A program made the position numbers and the translations under genes. Shown in pieces: positions 1 to 7,321 of a stretch of 64,000 nt of DNA. The first letter of the stretch is position 1; every line of letters begins with the position of its first letter. The notes below the pieces were generated by a model. That model worked only from the letters and a program-made list of their open reading frames with translations, did not search any database and was not told where the DNA came from. The stretch comes from Rhodococcus sp. (in: high G+C Gram-positive bacteria) (GTDB lineage: Bacteria; Actinomycetota; Actinomycetes; Mycobacteriales; Mycobacteriaceae). The stretch covers positions 85,158 through 149,157 of the forward strand of contig NZ_JAHFVG010000012.1 in assembly GCF_023264675.1 (NCBI RefSeq). Direction: 5' to 3'.

Positions 1-893
1 AAGAGGGTCGACGCCGTCACCGAGCCAGGGACTCCGCCGAATGCGCTCCACAACCAACGCGTGTACCCATCCCGCAACGCGGGCCAGCCGTCGTACATCC
101 GGCAGCGCACGAGCCCGGCGCCGGAGACCAACACGGTTCTGTGCCCGCGGCGTCGAAGCGCACGGGCAATGTCCAGGTCTTCGGTGAGGCTTGCCGCGAC
201 CGCGGCGTGACCGCCGATATCGCGGTAGGCCGAGGCGTCGAACATCATGAACTGACCACACGAGACCACCGTCGACGGGCGTGTGGATCGGTTGGCGAGA
301 TGCACCGGAAGTGTTGCCATCCATGAGAACCCGAGTAGCGGTTGAATCAAGCGCTCGGCTGCGCCGACGGCGATCTGCTCGGGCCACGGGCAGAGCAGCG
401 CCGCCTTCATCGAGACAGCGGCGTTCGCGGCGGCGGCCAGCGCCGTCGGAGTCAGTCGAACGTCCGCGTCCACGAACACGATGAGGTCCGCGCCGTCGGC
501 CGACGCGCGCTCGGCCAGTCGGTGGCACGCGGCGGCCTTACCCGTCCATCCTTCGGGTGGGGTGCGGCGGCTGCGTTCCACCGAGAATCTCGGGTCCGCC
601 GCCGCAGCGTGGAGCGCCCGTTCGAATGTGTCGTCCGACGAATCGTCGTCGAGCACATGTACTCGGAGGTTCGGGCAATGCGTCTGGGCACGCAGATCGT
701 GGAGTAACGCCGGCAGTCGCTCGGCTTCGTTGCGTGCCGGAATGCAGACGGCGACGGACTCGGAGATGTCGGATCGCGGACGAGCGGGACGGGGGAGTCC
801 GATCGCGTTCGCCAGCGAGATCGAGGCCGCCACGGCGGACAGGGAAGCACTCGCCGCCGCGGCGGCACGCAGCAGTCTGGAACTACCGCTCAC
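1..893 (-). CDS. Family 2 glycosyltransferase, carotenoid cluster (3' end cut by window edge)
   Basis: The reverse strand is open from a GTG at 893 to the left edge, about 297 codons with no stop. The product has an N-terminal hydrophobic stretch, then a GT-A fold start (VAVCIPARNEAERLPALL, near residues 48-65), a LDDDSSDDT segment, and VFVDADVR, which carries the DxD metal and nucleotide-sugar site. TEDLDIARALRRRG further on matches the ED motif of family 2 enzymes. The GTG overlaps the stop of the lppM-like gene by 4 bases, so it closes the crtO-cruF-lppM set. By position it probably attaches a sugar to a hydroxylated carotenoid, as CruG does next to CruF in cyanobacteria; that substrate is inferred. 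The C-terminus lies outside the window. Confidence 0.85.
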   Translation of the reverse strand, partial: MSGSSRLLRAAAAASASLSAVAASISLANAIGLPRPARPRSDISESVAVCIPARNEAERLPALLHDLRAQTHCPNLRVHVLDDDSSDDTFERALHAAAADPRFSVERSRRTPPEGWTGKAAACHRLAERASADGADLIVFVDADVRLTPTALAAAANAAVSMKAALLCPWPEQIAVGAAERLIQPLLGFSWMATLPVHLANRSTRPSTVVSCGQFMMFDASAYRDIGGHAAVAASLTEDLDIARALRRRGHRTVLVSGAGLVRCRMYDGWPALRDGYTRWLWSAFGGVPGSVTASTL

Positions 894-1615
894 GCAGCCG
901 GATCGGAGCCGACGCCGGCCGAAGATCGGTCGCGACGACGGACCGGTGGGTTGCGAGCCACCCAGGCCATCGCGCCGACGATCGCGGCAACTCCGACGGT
1001 GACACCGCCGACTATGCCGGCCCAGCCCGCGAAGCTACGAGTGTTCGGATCCGGGTAGTTGACCTCGGCGCGCAACGTGGTGACTTCGCCCGCCGGCAAC
1101 TTCCAGGTGATGATGTTGTCGCCGTCGCGGGTGCCGTTGGTGGTCCCGATGCGCGCGGGGAAAGCGATCGTGAACTGAACGTCGGTGCCCTGCACCGGTA
1201 CGGTTTGCAGGTCTGCCTTGCCGTCGAGAGTCACGGTGTCACCGGATCGACGCAAGGCCAATTGATAGCTGCCGGTTGCCTGTTCGGACATCGAGCCCAG
1301 AGTTTGAACGTCGCCGAACGAGAGGTCGCTGAAGCGGGCTTCCGTGCCCACATAGCCGTCCTGCCGGTACTCCGAGATACGAATCTTGTCGGCAAGAGTC
1401 GACGGCGCCGTCAAGGTGGGGCCGGTGTCGGATTCGGAGGTCGGAATGGTGGCCGCCACTATCTGGCCCGACACTCTGTCGTCGGCCGAGACTCCGATCG
1501 ACACCTGGGCTCGCAAGCAGCCGGTCAGCAGGGGCGCCACCAACAATGCCAATCCGAGCGCGGACAGAACTCGGCGACGGGTACGGGATCTGCCTTCACG
1601 GAATGTCGACTGCAC
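890..1615 (-). CDS. lppM: LppM-like lipoprotein (DUF3153 type)
   Basis: 241 aa. A basic N-terminus and hydrophobic core lead to the lipobox LLTGC, with the lipidated Cys near residue 33. The mature start CLRAQVSIGVSADDRVSGQ resembles mycobacterial LppM. A C-terminal membrane segment (GWAGIVGGVTVGVAAIVGAM) is followed by basic residues, so the protein is probably anchored at both ends. LppM of M. tuberculosis has been linked to envelope function and phagosome trafficking, but its biochemical role is unclear. The gene lies 35 bases after cruF and overlaps the glycosyltransferase by 4 bases, so a non-carotenoid gene sits inside a carotenoid operon. Family call is good; function is unknown. Confidence 0.8.
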   Translation of the reverse strand: MQSTFREGRSRTRRRVLSALGLALLVAPLLTGCLRAQVSIGVSADDRVSGQIVAATIPTSESDTGPTLTAPSTLADKIRISEYRQDGYVGTEARFSDLSFGDVQTLGSMSEQATGSYQLALRRSGDTVTLDGKADLQTVPVQGTDVQFTIAFPARIGTTNGTRDGDNIITWKLPAGEVTTLRAEVNYPDPNTRSFAGWAGIVGGVTVGVAAIVGAMAWVARNPPVRRRDRSSAGVGSDPAA

Positions 1616-1650
1616 AGCGACATCGTGCCAGACGGAGCGCCGCAGCGGCG

Positions 1651-2481
1651 TCAGGGTGTGGTCCGCAGGCGGTGAGGTGTCGGATCGGCACCCCTCGGCC
1701 TCGCGACGAGGGCGCGCACCAGGGGCACTCCCACGACACCCATCGCCGCGAATCCATATATCGCCGAGAACCGGAACTCCTCACCGTCGAGCAGAACGGC
1801 GTGTGCCAGTGCGGAACCGAGCCATGTCCACAGGAACATCACCAGGGGAGCAGAATCGGTCACTGCCGAATCGAGTGCTCGGACCCACCCGCTCGAACGT
1901 TCGACGACGACGGCCATGACCAGCGCGACGAGGAACCATCCGAGGTAGTTGCTGACGGGGATGGAAGGCACGCCCGGCAAGCCGGAGATCGGCGACGTCC
2001 ATGTCCAGTGGCCGTCGGTGACCATCTGAGTGTCCAGGTACAGATCCCAGCCCACCATGCCGACGGCGGTGCCGACGACGCGGAGCATGGCCACCCGCTG
2101 CCGAGGTATGTCCGAGGCGTCGAGGGCACGAGTGACCGCGCACCAGACGGGGTAGAAGCCCGCGGTCCAGGCAAGCGGTACCACGGCGGGGACGCCGAAC
2201 ACGTCGGGCCCGAGTCGGTCGGCAGCGTAGAAGTAGCTTCCGAACGGAAAGCCGGTCGCCGTGCCGACGATCTCGGCGACGAGTCCGAGACCCGCCGTTC
2301 CGAGGAACAGGCTCAGTGCCCACCGGGGTCCGCGGGAGACCACGGCGTGAGTCATGGCGGCGGCGGCAAGGAGCGCCACCACCGCGATCGTCACCGCGTC
2401 CCGGGTGGGTCCGGTGACGAGCGGATACAGGATCTGCGCGCCGATGGCGCCCGACACCAACGCCCATACGACCCGGTTCAT
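1651..2481 (-). CDS. cruF: CruF-type carotenoid 1',2'-hydratase, membrane protein
   Basis: 276 aa from ATG 2481, chosen because it overlaps the crtO stop as ATGA; a longer reading frame to 2664 only runs back into crtO. It has about seven hydrophobic segments. Motifs include TGFPFGSYFY, VPLAWTAGFYPVW, GWDLYLDTQM, and P.SNYLGWFLVA, which are typical of the CruF/CrtF-like DUF422 family. CruF hydrates the psi end of monocyclic carotenoids, producing the 1'-hydroxyl that is later glycosylated. It sits between a CrtO-type ketolase and a glycosyltransferase, which fits synthesis of keto-carotenoid glycosides as reported in rhodococci. The exact product is inferred. Confidence 0.85.
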   Translation of the reverse strand: MNRVVWALVSGAIGAQILYPLVTGPTRDAVTIAVVALLAAAAMTHAVVSRGPRWALSLFLGTAGLGLVAEIVGTATGFPFGSYFYAADRLGPDVFGVPAVVPLAWTAGFYPVWCAVTRALDASDIPRQRVAMLRVVGTAVGMVGWDLYLDTQMVTDGHWTWTSPISGLPGVPSIPVSNYLGWFLVALVMAVVVERSSGWVRALDSAVTDSAPLVMFLWTWLGSALAHAVLLDGEEFRFSAIYGFAAMGVVGVPLVRALVARPRGADPTPHRLRTTP

Positions 2482-4091
2482 CGACGCTTGCCGCCTATCC
2501 AGCGCCGAACCCGGCCCATACGATCGTCGGCCAGCGCGATTCTGGCTGCACTGCGTCCGCTGGCTGCCGATACGCCTCCACCTGGATGCGTCGACGCTCC
2601 GGTCAGGTACAGGCCGGGACTGCCAGGCACACGATGCTTGGCAAGTTGCGGGATCGGACGCCACATCATCATCTGATCGAGCGACATCTCGACGTGCATG
2701 ATGTTGCCTCCGATCATGCCGAGCTCACGCTCGATGTCGACCGGTGATTGGACATGGCGGTGGAGTATCGAGGACCGAAAGCCCGGTGCGTGCGATTCGA
2801 GTTGGTCGACCACGCGTTCCGCCTCCGATTCCGCGATGTCGGCAGGACTGCGTGAGGTGTCGGACTCTCTCCAGCGACGATCTCCCGAGAGTGAATACGG
2901 GTGCCACTGGGACCAGAGCGAAATCTGATGCTCGCCGGCAGGCGCGACGGACGGATCGATCCCGGTGAACGACATTCCGAGAACAGCAGGAGCAGCGGGA
3001 AGCTCGCCTCCCATGGCGCTGCCGTGTGCGAGTCGCAGGTGGCGACGGTCTCGGACCAGCAGTTGCAGCCCCGAGGTCGCATCGCCAGGCAACTCGGCGC
3101 TCGTGAACCGGGGGAGTGCCGTGGTGGCGAGACGAACTGCCATTCCGATGCCAGGTCCCACGCGAATTCCCTTGCGCCACGATTCGATTCGGTCCGGGTC
3201 GTGCCCGCCTGCAGCGAGAAGGTCGAGAGTGGTGAGTACATGGCACCCGGCGACGACTATTCGGCTGATGACCGAGCGTCCGGATTCCGTCGTGGTGATC
3301 CAGTTCTCGCCTCGGGGAGCCACCGCGGCGACCGGCTCACCCAGCGTGACGACACCGCCCGTGGACTGCAACCGGGAAAGCAACGCTTCGGTGAGAGCTC
3401 CGCTGCCGCCGATCGCTCTGCCGGGAGGGAGAGTGTGCATCAACGCGGCGAAACCGACCATGGGGGCCGTGCCCGGCTCGGACATCGGCGGACCCGACTG
3501 GGCTCCGAACCATGCCAGGGCAGCCTTGAGACGCTCGGAAGAGAATGTCTCGTCGAGCAACGCGTCGCCGGTGGTGAGAAACTCCCGCGACAACGCGCTG
3601 CCGCCATCCGGGGCGTCGAGACCCCAGAAGGAACGCAGCAGCGATGGGCCTGTGGGCGGTGAGGAAAACGCGCGCATCGTGCGGGCGCTTCGAGGACCCC
3701 AGACGCCGACGAACCGTCGATAAGCGGCTGCATCGGCTGATCCGCAGGCACGCGCAATCGACTCGCACGTCCGCTCGAGGTCGCGGTGGAAGACCAACGC
3801 CGGTTCGTCGGTTCCCGGTTCGCCCGGCGCGAATGCCCAGGGGTCGCACTCGGCGTAACGCAGACCATGATCGGCGAGGCCGAGTTCTTCGATGACACCT
3901 GTGTGGCGAACCATGATGTGCGCCGACGAGCCTCGGTCCACCCGATGCCCCGGAAAGCGCTCGATCGAGGAAACTCCGCCCCCTGCAATGGAATCTCGCT
4001 CGAGAACCTCGACCGAGAGGCCTGCGTCCGACAGATAGCAGGCCGAGGTCAGAGCATTGTGGCCGGAGCCGACCACCACAGCATCGATCAC
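2478..4091 (-). CDS. crtO: CrtO-type beta-carotene ketolase (FAD-dependent phytoene desaturase family)
   Basis: 537 aa. The N-terminus VVVGSGHNALTSACYLSDAG is a Rossmann dinucleotide-binding site, followed by the VLERD acidic strand end. FPGHRVDRGSSAHIM follows, and the C-terminus has GLYLTGASTHPGGGVSAASG, the second FAD-contact motif of CrtI/CrtO enzymes. The sequence closely resembles, from memory, the asymmetric CrtO ketolase of R. erythropolis, which adds a 4-keto group to the beta ring of gamma-carotene. It heads the minus-strand carotenoid set and overlaps cruF by 4 bases. Another carotenoid desaturase of the family is possible but less likely. The upstream carotenoid genes (crtE, crtB, crtI, lycopene cyclase) are not in the window. 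Confidence 0.85.
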   Translation of the reverse strand: MIDAVVVGSGHNALTSACYLSDAGLSVEVLERDSIAGGGVSSIERFPGHRVDRGSSAHIMVRHTGVIEELGLADHGLRYAECDPWAFAPGEPGTDEPALVFHRDLERTCESIARACGSADAAAYRRFVGVWGPRSARTMRAFSSPPTGPSLLRSFWGLDAPDGGSALSREFLTTGDALLDETFSSERLKAALAWFGAQSGPPMSEPGTAPMVGFAALMHTLPPGRAIGGSGALTEALLSRLQSTGGVVTLGEPVAAVAPRGENWITTTESGRSVISRIVVAGCHVLTTLDLLAAGGHDPDRIESWRKGIRVGPGIGMAVRLATTALPRFTSAELPGDATSGLQLLVRDRRHLRLAHGSAMGGELPAAPAVLGMSFTGIDPSVAPAGEHQISLWSQWHPYSLSGDRRWRESDTSRSPADIAESEAERVVDQLESHAPGFRSSILHRHVQSPVDIERELGMIGGNIMHVEMSLDQMMMWRPIPQLAKHRVPGSPGLYLTGASTHPGGGVSAASGRSAARIALADDRMGRVRRWIGGKRR

Positions 4092-4134
4092 TTCACCAGG
4101 CTATAGGTCACCCGAGTCGGCCGCCGACGTCGCG

Positions 4135-4728
4135 TCAGTCGAACGGGAGTGCGTGGCCGAGCACGGCGAACGGTCGACGGTCTCCTGCGAACGTGAAGTC
4201 GCGAAGTACGTCCTCGAACCCGAGCCGTCGGTACAGACGCCACGCTCGGTTGGACTCGTCCTGCACCTCCGGTGTGGACAGCAGAACGTTGCGTTCCTCG
4301 CGGCCCTGCAGCAGTCTGCGGGTCAATGCTGTGCCGAGACCGTGCCCCTGGGCACTGGGCGAGACGTGCAGTTCGGTGAGTTCGAAGTAGTCGTCGAGAA
4401 CCGAATCGACGTACTCGGGACTGCTGCCCGTTCTCCGTAATCCGTCGCGCACCTGCTGATGCCACCACTGGTGCCGAGCGCCGCGATATCCGTAGGCCAC
4501 GGCGACGAGAGGTGCTTCGGGTGTCGGCAGCACTGCTCCGACACCGCGCCACCCCGGGCGCAGAACGTGTTCGGACCACATCGGCGCGCGGTGATACTCG
4601 GTGCCCTGTGGGTATCCCATCGCCTCGACGTATATCGACAGCGCCTCCGGGAGGCGACGGCGGATTTCCTGGGCGGACAGATCGACCAGGTAGGGGGTCG
4701 GTTCTGCATCGTTGGCGACTGTTCTCAA
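4135..4728 (-). CDS. GNAT-family N-acetyltransferase
   Basis: 197 aa. The acetyl-CoA site appears as LHVSPSAQGHGLGTALTRRLL (motif A, Q/RxxGxG/A), and the SNRAWRLYRRLGFED ending is typical of GNAT folds. A W-rich insert (HQWWHQQVRDGL) precedes motif A. By position between lppM/carotenoid genes and the DUF3040-mraZ region it corresponds to Rv2170 of M. tuberculosis. The start is TTG, with AGGA four bases upstream on that strand; no better in-frame start is near. It lies 43 bases upstream of crtO, so co-transcription is possible. The substrate cannot be read from the sequence. Confidence 0.85.
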   Translation of the reverse strand: MRTVANDAEPTPYLVDLSAQEIRRRLPEALSIYVEAMGYPQGTEYHRAPMWSEHVLRPGWRGVGAVLPTPEAPLVAVAYGYRGARHQWWHQQVRDGLRRTGSSPEYVDSVLDDYFELTELHVSPSAQGHGLGTALTRRLLQGREERNVLLSTPEVQDESNRAWRLYRRLGFEDVLRDFTFAGDRRPFAVLGHALPFD

Positions 4729-4735
4729 CCTTTCC

Positions 4736-4766
4736 TTGACTACTTGTCGGTGTGCACAGCTATATT
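4736..4766 (+). promoter_or_regulatory. Candidate sigma-A type promoter upstream of the HEPN gene
   Basis: TTGACT (4736-4741) and TATATT (4761-4766) are spaced 19 bases apart, slightly long. The SOS box follows directly, so a start site near 4773 would lie under LexA. The element also overlaps the ribosome site region of the divergent acetyltransferase gene. Confidence 0.5.
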
Positions 4767-4773
4767 GAATATG

Positions 4774-4789
4774 TCGAACGGATGTTCGA
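4774..4789. promoter_or_regulatory. Perfect SOS box (LexA operator)
   Basis: The sequence is TCGAAC-GGAT-GTTCGA, an exact match to the mycobacterial and Gram-positive LexA consensus TCGAAC-N4-GTTCGA. It starts 7 bases after the -10-like TATATT, the classic repressor position. The nearest downstream gene is the HEPN-domain gene at 4918. Confidence 0.8.
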
Positions 4790-4917
4790 TGTCGGTGATC
4801 CGGCGAAGACCTCGAGGGAAGCGAGGCTCGCCGGGTTCCGACCTTAGAGCTTCATCGAGGTCCGGGCGTGTCGGAACTGCGGTCACGATCGGCGAATCGA
4901 ACGGGAGGTGTTCGAGT

Positions 4918-5367
4918 ATGGCCACAAAAGTTCTCCGTGCCGATGTGCGTCCGCCGGTGTCGCCGCGAGCCAGGATTCTTCTCGGTCGGGCAGATGCGCT
5001 GCTGTCGGGAGCAATCGGCACCGGAAATGCGGTTGATCAATTTCTGGACTGCTACATGGCGGCACTGCGCGGGGCTGCTGCCGTTCTCGAAGCGGCTCCG
5101 GTGTCGACTACCCGGGCCCGGTCGAGAAGCGCCTGGGTTCTGATGGCAAAGGCCGCACCCGAACTCGGGTCGTGGTCCGAGTACTTCTCGGCGTTCTCCT
5201 CCACCCGCGCTTCGTTGCAAGCCGGAGTGTCCAGATCGATCGACGACGGTTCCGCCGACGAGTTCTATCGTCAGGTCGGTCGGTTCCTACACGTCGTCGA
5301 GGAATTCATCGGGGTGGATTCGAGACTTGATCGCGTCGGGGTGTCGTCACGGTCGATTTCTGCTTGA
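4918..5367 (+). CDS. SAV_6107-type HEPN-domain protein
   Basis: 149 aa from ATG 4918, preceded by GGGAGGTG at 4902-4909; frames open further upstream are ignored because they cross the promoter and SOS box. The protein is a predicted helical bundle: SPRARILLGRADALL, then VDQFLDCYMAALRGAAAVLE, then a WVLMAKAAPELGSWSEYF block. This pattern fits HEPN proteins of the SAV_6107 family found in actinobacteria near mraZ. R118 and H125 form an R-x6-H pair, the spacing seen at HEPN ribonuclease sites; catalytic activity is inference. With the perfect SOS box upstream, a DNA-damage-induced role is likely. It is not obviously paired with a minimal nucleotidyltransferase here. Confidence 0.75.
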   Translation: MATKVLRADVRPPVSPRARILLGRADALLSGAIGTGNAVDQFLDCYMAALRGAAAVLEAAPVSTTRARSRSAWVLMAKAAPELGSWSEYFSAFSSTRASLQAGVSRSIDDGSADEFYRQVGRFLHVVEEFIGVDSRLDRVGVSSRSISA

Positions 5368-5661
5368 GCCGACTCGTCGGTTCGGTCAGTGGTCGGGGCG
5401 CCCGAAATCTCGCCGAATATGACGGTCGAGCCTGCATGTGGCGCCGAAACGCCTTCCGACACGACTCCTGCGCAACCGAGTTCGGTGTCCGATTCGGACC
5501 CTTGTACTGGGAAACTTCGAACATTCTCAGGAACACATCGACCGAGTAGGTGGTAAGCAGGCGATTCTGCTCGTATTATCGGTAGCAGGTAGCCGCCAAG
5601 GTCAGCTTCCCGTCGTTTCGCAACCGAAATGACTTTCAATATCTGTGCAGGGGGAGGTACC

Positions 5662-6087
5662 GTGCCACTCTCCGAGCACGAGCAGCGCATGCTCGATCAA
5701 ATCGAGAGCGCTCTCTACGCCGAGGATCCCAAATTCGCGTCTCACGTCAGAAGCGGACGTATGCGAACGGCATCGAGCAAGCGCCGTTTCCAAGCGGTCG
5801 CTCTTTTCGTGTTGGGGCTAGTTCTTCTCGTGGCCGGTTTGGCATTGCCATTCAAACCGGCCGGCTTCCCGGTGATCAGCCTCCTCGGCTTCGTTCTGAT
5901 GTTCGGTGCAGGTGTTCTGTTTTTGCTCGGTGGATCCCGGAAGGGCGCCGCGGCGTCCGGCGGTACGGCGGGCACTACTGACTCCGGACCGAAGAATTCA
6001 GGGCCGAAGCCGAAACCCGGTCGCAAGGCCGGTGGGTTCACGTCCCGTATGGAGGATCGGTTTCGACGGCGGTTCGAACAAGAGTGA
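5662..6087 (+). CDS. DUF3040 membrane protein
   Basis: 141 aa from GTG 5662, with GGGGAGG at 5651-5657. The N-terminus PLSEHEQRMLDQIESALYAEDP is the DUF3040 signature. Two membrane segments follow (QAVALFVLGLVLLVAGLAL and ISLLGFVLMFGAGVLFLL). The tail is Gly/Pro/Lys rich and ends in a basic amphipathic stretch. DUF3040 genes sit just upstream of mraZ throughout actinobacteria (Rv2169c position), which suggests an envelope or division role, but no function is established. Confidence 0.85.
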   Translation: MPLSEHEQRMLDQIESALYAEDPKFASHVRSGRMRTASSKRRFQAVALFVLGLVLLVAGLALPFKPAGFPVISLLGFVLMFGAGVLFLLGGSRKGAAASGGTAGTTDSGPKNSGPKPKPGRKAGGFTSRMEDRFRRRFEQE

Positions 6088-6138
6088 TCGCGGGACGCAT
6101 CCGCGCGGCATGCATGTCGCGCTCGATTCGTCCAGCGA

Positions 6139-6168
6139 TTGACAAGTCACACCGGATACTCGTGTAGT
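6139..6168 (+). promoter_or_regulatory. Candidate promoter with no gene close downstream
   Basis: TTGACA (6139-6144) is followed 18 bases later by TGTAGT (6163-6168). Transcription from here would pass through the hairpin at 6198-6245 after about 25 bases. The next gene is mraZ, 500 bases away. Confidence 0.35.
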
Positions 6169-6195
6169 ACCGGATAGACAACGACATACCGGATA
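6151..6195 (+). repeat. Three direct ACCGGATA repeats
   Basis: ACCGGATA occurs at 6151, 6169 and 6188, with start-to-start spacing of 18 and 19 bases. They overlap the candidate promoter and end just before the hairpin. They could be binding sites for a regulator; no protein is known. Confidence 0.5.
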
Positions 6196-6197
6196 CA

Positions 6198-6245
6198 GAA
6201 GCGAGGAGTGGCGACGACCGAAAGGTCGTCGCCACTCCTCGCTTC
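6198..6245. other. Perfect 22-bp hairpin with GAAA tetraloop
   Basis: The left arm 6198-6219 is exactly complementary to the right arm 6224-6245, closed by GAAA at 6220-6223, a GNRA tetraloop on the plus strand. No T-run follows on either strand, so it is not a standard intrinsic terminator, although it could end transcription of the DUF3040 gene. Confidence 0.75.
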
Positions 6246-6286
6246 GTGCTGTCGACGCTTCGTGCTGTCGACGCTTCGTGCTGTCC
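6241..6286 (+). repeat. 16-bp tandem repeat, nearly three copies
   Basis: The unit GCTTCGTGCTGTCGAC starts at 6241, 6257 and 6273; the third copy diverges after 14 bases. The first copy overlaps the right arm of the hairpin at 6224-6245. Confidence 0.7.
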
Positions 6287-6606
6287 GATGCTGCGTGGGC
6301 GTCCGATGTATTCGGCGCCTGCGATCCAGGAGCCGATGGGGTTCTCCGGCCGAGGATCGAGGATCGGCGCCCCACTCCGCTCCACATTCATCGCAGCGGC
6401 CCCCTTGATCCCCACTTTCACCCACAGTCCGAGCTGCGCGGCAGTGCCTGCTGTCGTAAGGCCTCGCGAGCTGGCGTTTCTCCAGGGGAGTCGAGTGCTG
6501 CGCTCACCCGGCCGCTGAGATCGGACCGTCGGGTCGAAATTTCCTCCACAATCCTCCACCCAGTTCACCTGGTCTTTTGTGGCGGATTACAAAGAAATGT
6601 GGCATC

Positions 6607-6664
6607 TGGGGATTGAATGTGGGTGAAAGTGGGGTAAAGTGGTGGAAGCGGAGAGCAAGTGGGG
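6607..6664 (+). promoter_or_regulatory. MraZ operator (TGGGN repeat array)
   Basis: TGGGG at 6607, TGGGT at 6620, TGGGG at 6630, TGGTG at 6640 and TGGGG at 6660. From 6620 the copies fall on a 10-base grid (the 6650 position is degenerate), i.e. TGGGN with 5-base spacers. This is the known recognition pattern of MraZ, which represses its own operon. The last copy overlaps the mraZ ribosome site GGGGAGG, so binding there could also affect transcription close to the start codon. Confidence 0.8.
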
Positions 6665-6673
6665 AGGTGTCGA

Positions 6674-7105
6674 GTGTTTCTCGGTACCTACACGCCCAAG
6701 CTCGACGACAAAGGCCGGCTCACGTTGCCGGCGAAGTTTCGCGAAGCCCTGGAGGACGGAGTGATGGTGAGCAAAGGGCAGGACCACAGCCTCGCCATCT
6801 ACACCCGCGAAGCGTTTGCCGACAAGGTCAGGAAGCTGACCGAGGCGTCTCGCTCCAATCCGGTTGCTCGTTCGTACATCAGGCAACTCGGTGCAGGTAC
6901 CGACGAGCAGAAGCTCGACGGCCAGGGCCGAATCGTTCTGAGTTCTGCCCATCGGAACTACGCGAATCTCGACCGAAATGTCGTGGTGAACGGATCGATC
7001 GAGTTCATCGAAATTTGGAACGAAGATGCGTGGGCTCGTTACTCGGCCGAGAGCGAGCAAAGCTTCTCCGATGCCATCGACGAGTCTTTGGAAGGAATTC
7101 TGTAG
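6674..7105 (+). CDS. mraZ: Transcriptional regulator MraZ
   Basis: 143 aa from GTG 6674, with GGGGAGG at 6661-6667; this start gives the family's usual [16 protein letters not shown] beginning and the usual length. Two AbrB/SpoVT-like halves are visible: [16 protein letters not shown] near residues 10-25 and [16 protein letters not shown] near residues 83-98, each with the conserved G-R pair. MraZ forms a ring-shaped oligomer that binds TGGGN repeats upstream of its own gene and controls the dcw operon. Those repeats are present directly upstream. Two duplicated stem-loops separate it from rsmH. Confidence 0.97.
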   Translation: MFLGTYTPKLDDKGRLTLPAKFREALEDGVMVSKGQDHSLAIYTREAFADKVRKLTEASRSNPVARSYIRQLGAGTDEQKLDGQGRIVLSSAHRNYANLDRNVVVNGSIEFIEIWNEDAWARYSAESEQSFSDAIDESLEGIL

Positions 7106-7145
7106 CCGCCTTCGATCACCGCCGAGTGCCGCGAGGCCTCTGCCC

Positions 7146-7222
7146 GATCAGAACCCTGACGTTCTTCCCCAACGCCAGGTTTCGTAGATCAGGACCCTGA
7201 CGTTCTTCCCCAACGCCAGGTT
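7146..7222 (+). repeat. Duplicated stem-loop between mraZ and rsmH
   Basis: A 36-base unit beginning GATCAG(A/G)ACCCTGACG occurs at 7146-7181 and 7187-7222, with one clear base difference. Each copy can fold as CCTGACGTT, loop CTTCCCC, AACGCCAGG, a 9-bp stem with one A-C mismatch. There is no T-run, so they look like processing, attenuation or binding elements rather than terminators. Confidence 0.75.
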
Positions 7223-7321
7223 CCCTATCGGACAGGGACCTCGAGGCATTCGGCAACCACTATCGATCTATGTGCCCCGAGCAATGTCGGGAGCACAGAG
7301 CCATTACCGGGAGGAAAGATT

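Larger units (their letters stand above)
6088..6673. other. 586-base gap between the DUF3040 gene and mraZ
   Basis: No convincing coding frame. The first 200 bases hold a TTGACA promoter candidate, three ACCGGATA repeats, a 22-bp hairpin with a GAAA loop, and a 16-bp tandem repeat. The middle (about 6290-6600) shows nothing distinct. The last 70 bases hold the MraZ operator array. Confidence 0.7.

Noticed and set aside
4782..4847. A 21-codon frame starting within the SOS box
   Set aside because: No ribosome site, its ATG lies inside the operator, and no similarity; probably chance.
6198..6245. Intrinsic terminator of the DUF3040 gene
   Set aside because: The stem is strong but no T-run follows on either strand, so it is listed as a hairpin of unknown role.
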